Source: Massilia sp. WG5
Lineage (GTDB): Bacteria; Pseudomonadota; Gammaproteobacteria; Burkholderiales; Burkholderiaceae_D
Direction of reading: 5' to 3'
Assembly: GCF_001412595.2 (NCBI RefSeq)
Contig: NZ_CP012640.2
Location: forward strand, 5,949,802-6,013,801
Length of the DNA: 64,000 bases
Each line of letters opens with the position of its first letter. Position 1 is the stretch's first letter. The notes beneath the pieces were generated by a model, which was given only the letters and a program-made list of their open reading frames with translations, had not been told where the DNA came from and did no database searches. Made by a program: the position numbers and the translations under genes. Positions 36,701 through 43,182 of this stretch are shown one piece after another.

Positions 36701-36916
36701 CTGTACGGCAAGACCGGCACCGCGCCGGTCGGCGACGGCGAGCTGGCCACGGTCTGGTTCACCGGCTGGCTGGAACCCCGCAGCCTGCCGGGGCAGGCGC
36801 ACCGGCTGGCCTTCGCCGTGTTCGTCAGCCGCTCGGGCGAGACCGGCGGCGGCCATGCGGCGCCGGTCGCGGCCGCCGTCCTGCGTTACTTGCAAGAAAA
36901 TAAATGGACGCCATAG
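33770..36916 (+). CDS. Penicillin-binding transpeptidase-domain protein with very large N-terminal region
   Basis: A 1048-residue bitopic membrane protein: basic cytoplasmic tail, one membrane helix (WLGLACCLLALAGAVTIGV, about residues 50-75), then a long periplasmic part. The C-terminal transpeptidase has all motifs: S719 in SPGSTFKIV, S803-L-N805 and K981 in YGKTGTAPVG. It should cross-link peptidoglycan and bind beta-lactams. The 600-residue middle region is beta-rich and unlike the dimerisation module of PBP2 or FtsI; I do not recognise it. It is the first gene of the left block of the kinase/phosphatase locus and the natural partner of the SEDS protein at 50893-53289. Start chosen by GGGAG at 33758-33762. 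Confidence 0.9.
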   Translation: MIGVFGALAAGQARWRRARNLRAGQARTRPQGRAQGRTRQAASSPAARPAALRWLGLACCLLALAGAVTIGVHARWVAASGEAAASGPAGPVALQPVLPGAAFTVPPGPALVLEPHGGAALLILSGLRAEPARHIDLCSQMLDPARGRLLPLRIGVRFDEVAALAAGKSGASAPVPLRNVVLAEEAMPRVQLGGSAAAPELRWEGHAARWVGDQGTVYQAATTGQARLGRQGWLLWEQEALRFLRRPAGACAAGELVLQLYRPAVPSPSQPGRALALAFPAAGAPVETWLAPGDYRVPAAASPALEDQRLFDSLLARGLLRMKADGLAELAPPDLAAWRAQGRAGGSAGWDGVAIDGDTQRLLERLYRHADGDFVREQVRIFNSERRLLAWRLRPSGDAGRWRIEAGGAPAPLARDLPAAATRLFARMPEGWGGWQRVAAWPLGGARARLRLQLAAPAPANARVQLMLVGRLLGVSGARLASSAPACGGRACTRPDEVQVLDLAPEPGAQELVLDAAPLGMEALAAPGDARYRHIVLREGALAWQALPAGQGHRAAAPAAVALLDRRGRSLWSDGAPSEAARQAGLAPLLGVRAGHANSVAGMLARLPGGAGHRASLTLDLDLQAASQAALDCIAMRRGAWDGRHCSGGSAPPAGRQAGMVLLDADSGAVLAAAGAGAGQVDAANWLEARDFDRIDPASSPLRLPAFQHDGGAERSPGSTFKIVSALGLELAARQDARLDALLAGEPLAAINATAAARGFAFRTDAPTYPVDARARITNFRDQGLDRRAQDGRLGLQQALTYSLNTWFAWTSELSDRSLLGRPEGGAPDLQPLTPGALDQVRPIVAMARRLGFGQALRLDGGLLPADYPWSAWDALQASPSGIDPVHTRHELRQMAIGLRMQATPLQMALVAAAVGEGHVVHPRLLADLDGRKADERPGPALEVRLDRIRAGMKGVIDSGTASGAFRAPELAALRRGLYGKTGTAPVGDGELATVWFTGWLEPRSLPGQAHRLAFAVFVSRSGETGGGHAAPVAAAVLRYLQENKWTP

Positions 36917-37007
36917 CCGGAATTAAGGGGTGATTTCCGCCCATCAGCGCGCCTCTATCGTGTGTTTGTATGGCATTATTTATTCGAGACACAAGAAAGA
37001 GGATGGT

Positions 37008-38303
37008 ATGCGTTTGCCGGGAACCCGGTACCAGGAGCCGGGCTGGGAGGAAGTGCGCAAGCTGCTGGGGCAATGCTCGCTGGCGGCGCTGCGCGCCTGC
37101 GGCTGTACGCGCCTGCTGGACCCGGCCGCGGCCGACGAGACCCTGCCTGACTACGTCGAGCTGACCGGCGAACGCCTGCGCCAGGCGCGCCATACGCCGC
37201 GCGCCCGGGCCGCCGGCAACGCCTATGGCGACACGGTGCTCGAACTGGCCCTGGCCCTGCTGTACGAACTGCAGGCCCGGCCCGGCGACTGGCATGCCTT
37301 CGTGGCCGCGCTGAGGGCCGAGGCCGCGCGCATCGATGCTTTCCGGGTCGATGCCGGCGGCGAAGCCCTGCTGCGCAAGAAGGTGAACGATATGTACGCG
37401 GTCCTGCGCGACAAGGTCGACGCCGACAACTACCAGGCGGCTTGCGGCCGTCCCTGCAGCCCGAACCGCATGTACGCCTACCGCATGCTGGACACGGCCT
37501 ACGGCGAGATCGCGCGCCTGTTCGCCGGCTGGGAGCAGCACCGCGCCCAGGTCGGCGCCATCCTCGGGCGCGAGCTGCACGGCAGCCCCATCGAAGTGCG
37601 CCAGCTGCGTTCGATTGCCGACTGCCGCGCCGACTGGGTGCTGCGCTGGAGCGAGAGCCTGGAAGCTTTTGCCGGCAGCGTGGGACCGCTGCACACCCGC
37701 TCGAAGCGCTTCGCCAGCCTGAAGGGGTCGCCGGACAAGATCGCCGCCATGCTGGCCGAGATCGGCGATTACGAAGCGCTGTCCTCGAACCGCGACCGCG
37801 ACTGGCTGCAGGACCGCGACGACGCCGCGCTGTGGGTGGAAGACTACTGGCGCATACTGCAGGCGTCGGAGGATGCGGCCACGCCGGGCCCCGACCTGAT
37901 CCTGGAAGCGCGCGAAGATGCGCTGGATGCGGAGCTTGCCGCCGAAGCCGAGCCGGAGCCCGGGCCGCTTCCCGCCCACGACCCGCAACTGGAAGTGCTG
38001 GCGGCGGCGGTTTCACTGCCCCCCGGCTATCTGCAGGCAGCGGGCGAGGGGGAGGACCGGTCCGGCTGGCTGGCGCGCGAGCTGGCCGCGGACGGCCTGG
38101 TGCTGCGCCTTGCCGTGTACGCGAAGCTGCTGGGACCTGGCGACGACAGTTATCCGGACGCCTGGCGCGACCCGGCCACCGGCGAGCTGCCGACCATGCA
38201 GCAGCTGGCCGGCCTGGCCCAGGTATCGCTGCCGACCCTGCGCAAGCGCCGGGATGCGGCGATCGCCCGCCTGCAGGCGGCTACCATGAGGAGAAGGGGA
38301 TGA
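37008..38303 (+). CDS. Unknown protein with C-terminal sigma-region-4-like helix-turn-helix
   Basis: A 431-residue cytosolic, mainly helical protein of no family I recognise. The last 30 residues, LPTMQQLAGLAQVSLPTLRK then RRDAAIARLQAA, look like a helix-turn-helix of the sigma-70 region 4 / RNA-polymerase sigma type. The start at 37008 has GAGG 8 bases upstream. The middle is rich in Trp, Arg and acidic residues (RDRDWLQDRDDAALWVEDYW). It overlaps the following gene by ATGA. A role as a dedicated regulator of the locus is possible but unproven; the HTH could also be a protein-binding module. Confidence 0.6.
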   Translation: MRLPGTRYQEPGWEEVRKLLGQCSLAALRACGCTRLLDPAAADETLPDYVELTGERLRQARHTPRARAAGNAYGDTVLELALALLYELQARPGDWHAFVAALRAEAARIDAFRVDAGGEALLRKKVNDMYAVLRDKVDADNYQAACGRPCSPNRMYAYRMLDTAYGEIARLFAGWEQHRAQVGAILGRELHGSPIEVRQLRSIADCRADWVLRWSESLEAFAGSVGPLHTRSKRFASLKGSPDKIAAMLAEIGDYEALSSNRDRDWLQDRDDAALWVEDYWRILQASEDAATPGPDLILEAREDALDAELAAEAEPEPGPLPAHDPQLEVLAAAVSLPPGYLQAAGEGEDRSGWLARELAADGLVLRLAVYAKLLGPGDDSYPDAWRDPATGELPTMQQLAGLAQVSLPTLRKRRDAAIARLQAATMRRRG

Positions 38304-38881
38304 ACACGAAGACCACGGCAGCGACTATTCTCGAGCGCCGCCTGCAGGAAGGCCTGCTGCTGGGCCGGCGCGTCGAGGGCGACCGCCTGGTGCTGCATGA
38401 TGCGACCCTGCGCGCCGCGCTGGACGGCAGCCGGCCGCTGACGGCGGGCGAACGCGCCGCCCTGCAGGCTTCGCCGCTGACCCTGCGCCGCCTGCGCCAG
38501 CTGGCCAACGAAGGACGCGCCGCGCAGGCTGCCGAGGCCGGGCCGCCGGCCTGGCGGGGCAGCCGCGGACGCCTGCGCGCGGCCAGCGGCGGGGAGCTGG
38601 AATCCCTGCGCACCGACGACGGCTGGTTTACCCTGCACCTGGTGGCCGACCGCGCCGGCTGGCGGACGATCCTGCAGATGGCGGCCGATGCGCCGTTCGC
38701 GCCGGCCCTGCTGGCGGCGCGCGCGCCGCTGCGGGTGCTGGACGGCGCCGGCCGCACCATCCTGGAAGGGCGGCTGGACGCCGACGGCGAATGCGAAGCC
38801 GCCTGGCCGTTCGGCGATCCGCCCGCCAGCCACCTGCAGGCGGCCGGCGCCGCCTTCAGCGTCGAAGCACTACCGGGATGA
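38300..38881 (+). CDS. Unknown protein coupled to the HTH protein
   Basis: A 193-residue protein without signal peptide or membrane helix. The N-terminal half is helical and Arg-rich (ASPLTLRRLRQLANEGRAAQ), and the C-terminal half is beta-rich (GWFTLHLVADRAGWRTILQM, LRVLDGAGRTILEGRLDADG), like a small immunoglobulin-type sandwich. It overlaps the HTH-protein gene by ATGA, a pairing reminiscent of sigma/anti-sigma gene pairs, though no ZAS zinc motif is present. It has a GAGAAGGGG site. Function unknown; only known by position in the locus. Confidence 0.6.
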   Translation: MNTKTTAATILERRLQEGLLLGRRVEGDRLVLHDATLRAALDGSRPLTAGERAALQASPLTLRRLRQLANEGRAAQAAEAGPPAWRGSRGRLRAASGGELESLRTDDGWFTLHLVADRAGWRTILQMAADAPFAPALLAARAPLRVLDGAGRTILEGRLDADGECEAAWPFGDPPASHLQAAGAAFSVEALPG

Positions 38882-38888
38882 GGACGTG

Positions 38889-39956
38889 ATGCTCGGATTC
38901 TTCAAGCGCGCCGCGGCGCCCGACGCGGCTTGCGAACTGGGCCGCACCGTGGTCGCGCTCGCGATCCCGGCCGGGGCCGCACCGCCCGCCGCCTGCCAGG
39001 CCGTGGTGGTCGGCACCGACGGCCGCACACGCCGACTGCAGGCCGCGCGCCGTATCGAAGCGCGGCCGGGCGAGACGGCGTACGCCTTCCATCCGGGGCC
39101 CTACAGCGCCGACCTGCAGCCTTTCGAATCGGCGCCGGAGATCGGGCTGCGCACCAGTTTCGCCGTCGACGCGCCCGACCCCCAGGCGTCGCAGCAGCGC
39201 TTCGACCTCTACCTGGCCTCCGAGGTGGAGGGAAGCCTGGACCTGGCGGCGCTGAGCGCCGCGATCGAAGCCGCGCTGCGCCACGAACTGGCGACCGGCG
39301 GCCTGGAGCTGCCGCCCTGCACCACGCTGGACGAGTGGAACGCCTTCCGCCAGGGCCTGAACCAGCTGCTCTACATGCGCTTCGGTGTGACGGTGGACGA
39401 TTGCGTGCCGGTCGACCTCGGCGACTCGCGCGACTATGCGCGCGAACTGGCGGCGCGGCTGCAGGCGCGGGCCGAACCCGAGGCCGGGGTGCCGGCGTCG
39501 CCCGCGCCTGCGCCCGAGACGGCGACGGCCGCCGCCGGGCGTTTCGATCCGGCCGTCGAAGACAAGAAGGCGCTGCGCCGCCTGTTCCTGGAACTGCCCT
39601 GCCTGATGTGCGGGCTGCGGCTGGCGGCGATGCCGGCCGCCCAGGAGCAGTTCCAGCGCCAGCAGGCCCTGCTGCAGCGCCTGGACCTGGTGTCGGTGGG
39701 CGTCAACGCGATGCCGGCGCTGGAGCTGGCGGCGCCGGGGCAGGTGCTGGCGCTGGACAGCCGGCTGCGCCGCGCGCGCCACAGCCGGCGCGCCTGCGTC
39801 TCGCTGGACGAGGCCTGGGCCCTGCTGGCGCGGCTGCGCCAGGCCGGCGAGGCCGCGCTGCCGCAGCTGTATGGCGAGGCCGAGCGCATCGTCGCCAACC
39901 TGGAGGCGGATTGCGCCGCACGGCGCAGCACGCATGAGGAAGGGGAGCAGCCATGA
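38889..39956 (+). CDS. Unknown protein, possibly a divergent SPFH-like fold
   Basis: A 355-residue cytosolic protein. I do not recognise a family by motif. Residues about 60-195 (GETAYAFHPGPYSADLQPFE, RFDLYLASEVEGSLDLAAL, AIEAALRHELATGGLEL, LLYMRFGVTVDDCVPVDLGD) follow the order of strands and helices of the SPFH domain in the protein encoded at 41107-43182, which would make it a degenerate relative. A Pro/Ala linker (about 210-230) leads to a helical C-terminal half with CLMCGL. It has a weak AGGA site and its stop overlaps the next gene by ATGA. Confidence 0.55.
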   Translation: MLGFFKRAAAPDAACELGRTVVALAIPAGAAPPAACQAVVVGTDGRTRRLQAARRIEARPGETAYAFHPGPYSADLQPFESAPEIGLRTSFAVDAPDPQASQQRFDLYLASEVEGSLDLAALSAAIEAALRHELATGGLELPPCTTLDEWNAFRQGLNQLLYMRFGVTVDDCVPVDLGDSRDYARELAARLQARAEPEAGVPASPAPAPETATAAAGRFDPAVEDKKALRRLFLELPCLMCGLRLAAMPAAQEQFQRQQALLQRLDLVSVGVNAMPALELAAPGQVLALDSRLRRARHSRRACVSLDEAWALLARLRQAGEAALPQLYGEAERIVANLEADCAARRSTHEEGEQP

Positions 39957-40978
39957 ACCAGGCGCCCGACACCTTCCAGTGCCGCTGCCCGCTGGCCGAC
40001 GGCTCGCTGCTGACGCTGACGGCCACGCGCCGCCCGCGCGCCGGCCGTGCCGAGCTCAAATGCGCGGTCCCGGACGACCCGCGCCTGGCCGCGCAGATGC
40101 AGCAGCTGGTGCGCCTGGCGCGCCTGACCGAGCCGTCCTTCGACAGCCGCGACCAGGTCGTGCTCAGCCTCGACCGCCGCCCCCCGGATGGGGACCGTGG
40201 CTGGGAACTGGCGGCGGTGCTGGCCGACCGCATGGTGCGCGGCCTGTTGCGGCCCCGTTCCGCGCTGCTGGCGAACGGCTGGTCCGACGCCTGGGAGTGC
40301 GGGCGCGTGGACGGGAATACCCTCGAGGCTGCGGCGCGCGCCCTGCCTGCAGACGCGGTGCTGGGCGGCCCCGGCGGCTTGCCGCACCTGGGGCTGCTGA
40401 GCGGACATGCCGATCCGGCCGCCGCGGTGTCCAGCGCGCGCGCCTGGTTCCCGCTGCACAGCGGCGAAGAGGGCGGCCTGGGCTGGGTCGAGGTCAGCGT
40501 GCATCCGCTCGCCCGGCACGCGGGGCAGGCGGCGCCGGACGAAGAACAGGCCATCGCCGCGCCGGGGCAGGATGCGGCGCGCCAGCTTGCGGTGCGCCAG
40601 GTCCTGGCGGGCGCGCGCCACTTCGACGGGCGCGCGCTGGGCCGCTGGCGCACGGTGGTGCGCTTCGGCCCGGAAGCCTTCGCCGGCAATTCCTGGGAAC
40701 TGGCGCTGGTGATGGCGGACCGCCTGGCGCGCGGTCGCGAGTTCGTGCCGCGCGGGCGCCTGATCGCCAGCGGCTGTTCCAGCGCCTGGCATGCCGGCCG
40801 GGTCGATACGGTCGCCGGCGTCGAGCCGAAGTGCGCGCTGCTGCTGCGCGAGGCCGGACCGGGCGACCGCATCCTGCTGCCGCGCGCCTGGCACGAGCAG
40901 CTGCCGGCGGGCTTCATGGAACAGCTGCGCGCGCAGGGGGCGAGCGCCGCCTGCGTGGAGCGGATCGGGATCATTTGA
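39953..40978 (+). CDS. Unknown protein with duplicated domain resembling the Lon protease catalytic fold
   Basis: A 341-residue cytosolic protein made of two related units. Unit 1 has GWELAAVLADRMVRGLLRPR (from about residue 83); unit 2 has SWELALVMADRLARGREFVP (from S247). In unit 2 the layout follows the Lon S16 domain: Ser247 at the position of the nucleophile in GPSAG, then GRVDTVAGVEPK with Lys293 where Lon has its catalytic Lys in GGLKEK, then GDRILLPRAW like Lon TVLIPxEN. The Ser-Lys spacing is 46 residues against 43 in E. coli Lon. Unit 1 lacks both. No AAA domain is present. It could be a stand-alone protease or a binding relic; the homology is inferred by eye. Confidence 0.55.
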   Translation: MNQAPDTFQCRCPLADGSLLTLTATRRPRAGRAELKCAVPDDPRLAAQMQQLVRLARLTEPSFDSRDQVVLSLDRRPPDGDRGWELAAVLADRMVRGLLRPRSALLANGWSDAWECGRVDGNTLEAAARALPADAVLGGPGGLPHLGLLSGHADPAAAVSSARAWFPLHSGEEGGLGWVEVSVHPLARHAGQAAPDEEQAIAAPGQDAARQLAVRQVLAGARHFDGRALGRWRTVVRFGPEAFAGNSWELALVMADRLARGREFVPRGRLIASGCSSAWHAGRVDTVAGVEPKCALLLREAGPGDRILLPRAWHEQLPAGFMEQLRAQGASAACVERIGII

Positions 40979-41036
40979 CGTATCCGGTCCGGTGCGGCGC
41001 ACGATTGCCGTGCGTACAACAGGCCGGACCGGCGGC

Positions 41037-41045
41037 TGCTAGAAT
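41037..41045 (+). promoter_or_regulatory. Candidate extended -10 promoter for the SPFH/kinase unit
   Basis: TGCTAGAAT matches TGnTATAAT with one mismatch. It lies 62 bases before the SPFH gene and directly upstream of three 11-bp tandem repeats that would fall in the 5' leader. No good -35 hexamer is at the right distance. Confidence 0.5.
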
Positions 41046-41053
41046 CGGTTGGC

Positions 41054-41086
41054 AACTGAGCGGTAACTGAGCGGTAACTGAGCGGT
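41054..41086 (+). repeat. Three perfect 11-bp tandem repeats in the leader of the SPFH gene
   Basis: AACTGAGCGGT occurs three times head to tail at 41054-41064, 41065-41075 and 41076-41086, between the -10 element and the AAAAAGGAG ribosome site. The unit is one helical turn long. Either phased binding sites or a slippage-prone array is possible. Confidence 0.85.
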
Positions 41087-41106
41087 ATGAAAAAGGAGTA
41101 GGGGTC

Positions 41107-43182
41107 ATGTTGAAGATGTTCGGAATCGGCGGCAACGCCTGTCCCCGCTGCGAGCAGGCCAACAAGGGGGAGGCGTCGTACTGCGCCTCCTGCGGCCTGC
41201 TGCTGGGCGCGCCGCGCCACCGTCCGGTGCTGGTCGAGAACCGCTGGGCGCCGGGGCCGGACGAACTGGCCGTGTTCTTCGGCGTGCGCGCTCTGTCCGG
41301 ACTCTTCAGCAAGACCCTGCACGTGCCGGCCACCGCCCGCGCCTACATCCTGCAGGGAGAGCAGGCCACCGAGGTACCGCAGGGCGAATACGAGATCGAA
41401 GGCTTCTTCACGCGCCTGAACAACCTGCTGCGCGACCAGCACGCCGAGATCCTCGTCACCCGCAGCGGCGCGCTGCCGGTCGCGTTTTCGCTCGAGGCGC
41501 TCGGCACCTGCGAACACCTGCAGGTCGACGCCACGCTCACGCTGTCCGTGCAGATCGAGAACGTGCCGGCCTTCGCGCGCCACTTCATGACCATGCCGGG
41601 CACGATCAAGGACGTGCAGCTGCGCGAGCTCCTGAATGCCCCGGTTCGCCAGCTGGCCCAGGAATTCGTCGCCGCGCGCTCGCTGCGCGACATGGCCGGC
41701 AGGCGCGAGCTGCGCCTGGAGCTCGACCAGCACCTGCAGGGCGGCCTGGCGCTGCTGCTGTCCGGCTACGGCCTGGCGGTGACGCGGGTCGACACGATTG
41801 CGCTGCGCCACGACAAATTCGACGCCAACCGGGCGCGCATCGGCACCCTATGGCTGGCTGCGGACGAGCAGCGCGTGCGCCTCGAACATGCGAAGCAGCT
41901 CGACGAACTGTATGGCGAGGAAGAATGGAACCGCATCCGCCGCGAGGAACAGGACAGCCGACTGCGCCACCGCCGCGCCGAGCTGCGCCAGGACGAGAGC
42001 CTGGAGCAGGCCGGCCTCTCGCTCAGGAATGCCGAGCGGGCGCAGGCGATCCGCGCGCGCCAGATCGAACTCTACGGCCGCATCGTCGAGTCGCGCACGC
42101 GCAAGCAGGCGATCGAGCGCGGCGCCGTCGACGCGGTGGCCGCGCTCGAACACGCGCTGGCCGGGAAGCGCGGCGCGCGCCAGGACGAGGCCGCGCAATG
42201 GCAGCAGCTTCGCGAGCTGGCGGCGATCCGCATGCGCACCGAGCTCGAGGTGGCGCAGCAGGATGCGGCGCAGGCGCGCGCCGTGGCCAGGCAGCGCTTC
42301 GACCACCAGCTCCTGCAGCAGCAGATCCGCAACAAGATCGAGCAGGCGCGCGGCATCGAGGATGCCGGCCGCCAGCGCGCCGAACTGGCCCGGCTGCACG
42401 AGGCCGAGCAGGCCGCCGCGGCGCGCGCGAGAGAGATCGACGACGAGGAACATGCGGCCCGCCTGAAGCTGCTGCAGCTCGAGAACGAGGCCCACCGCCG
42501 CGAAGCCGCGCGGGTGCTGGAGTGGCAGGATGCGCAGGCCGCCGGCCGCCTTGCGCTGGACGCCGAGCAGCTGCGCCGGCAGGTGGAAAGCCTGCGCCGC
42601 GAGGGCGCCCGCGAAGACGCCCTGGCCCAGCACGAGAAGCTGCTGCGCACCATCGAGGCCGATGCGATTTCCATGCGCACCCAGCGCGAAGGCGAGGTGC
42701 AGGCCGCGGCCGCGCAGCGCGCGCACGAACTCGAACTGGCCAGGCTCGAGATCGCGCGCGCCGAATCGCTGGGCGCGCTCGACGACGGCGCCAAGGTCGC
42801 GCTGGCGGCGCCCGCCAACGCGGCCCTGCTGGCCGATGTCATGAAGACGCAGGTGCATGCGGGCATGAGCGCCGAGCAGCTCGCGGCCCTGGCCGGGGTG
42901 GTCGGCGCCGCGAATACCGATGCCTGGCGCCTCGCACAGGAACAGGTGGAACGCGAGCGCGTCCGCCGCGACGCCGAGGAAGAGAGCGCGCGCCGCCACC
43001 AGTTCGCGCTGCTCGGCCTGCAGAACGACGTGAACAAGACGGCGCTGGCGACCCAGGCCCAGCTCGGCGCCGGGCTTGCCGGTGCGTTCGCGGGAGCGGC
43101 GGCGGCCTGCGCCCACGCGGCCGCGCACCACGGCGACCGTTACTGCGCGTCCTGCGGCGCCGCGCTCCCGGCGCGGGGATGA
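41107..43182 (+). CDS. SPFH/band-7 domain protein with zinc ribbons and long coiled coil
   Basis: A 691-residue protein without signal peptide or clear membrane helix. N-terminal zinc ribbon: C12/C15 (CPRC) and C26/C29 (CASC). An SPFH domain spans about residues 45-240 (VPQGEYEIEGFFTRLNNLLR, TLSVQIENVPAFARHFM). Residues about 245-570 are Glu/Arg/Ala-rich coiled coil. The end has YCASCGAALPARG, half of a second ribbon. Such proteins oligomerise as scaffolds at membranes; Bacillus YdjI is a known SPFH/zinc-ribbon relative. It overlaps the kinase gene by ATGATG, so it is likely a scaffold or partner of the kinase. AAAAAGGAG sits upstream. Confidence 0.82.
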   Translation: MLKMFGIGGNACPRCEQANKGEASYCASCGLLLGAPRHRPVLVENRWAPGPDELAVFFGVRALSGLFSKTLHVPATARAYILQGEQATEVPQGEYEIEGFFTRLNNLLRDQHAEILVTRSGALPVAFSLEALGTCEHLQVDATLTLSVQIENVPAFARHFMTMPGTIKDVQLRELLNAPVRQLAQEFVAARSLRDMAGRRELRLELDQHLQGGLALLLSGYGLAVTRVDTIALRHDKFDANRARIGTLWLAADEQRVRLEHAKQLDELYGEEEWNRIRREEQDSRLRHRRAELRQDESLEQAGLSLRNAERAQAIRARQIELYGRIVESRTRKQAIERGAVDAVAALEHALAGKRGARQDEAAQWQQLRELAAIRMRTELEVAQQDAAQARAVARQRFDHQLLQQQIRNKIEQARGIEDAGRQRAELARLHEAEQAAAARAREIDDEEHAARLKLLQLENEAHRREAARVLEWQDAQAAGRLALDAEQLRRQVESLRREGAREDALAQHEKLLRTIEADAISMRTQREGEVQAAAAQRAHELELARLEIARAESLGALDDGAKVALAAPANAALLADVMKTQVHAGMSAEQLAALAGVVGAANTDAWRLAQEQVERERVRRDAEEESARRHQFALLGLQNDVNKTALATQAQLGAGLAGAFAGAAAACAHAAAHHGDRYCASCGAALPARG

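Noticed and set aside
33344..36895. 1183-codon minus-strand open frame opposite the PBP gene
   Set aside because: It is a GC-driven shadow of the transpeptidase gene, rich in Arg, Gln and Gly with no domain. Only its last 75 codons, from an internal Met, form a credible gene (33344-33571).
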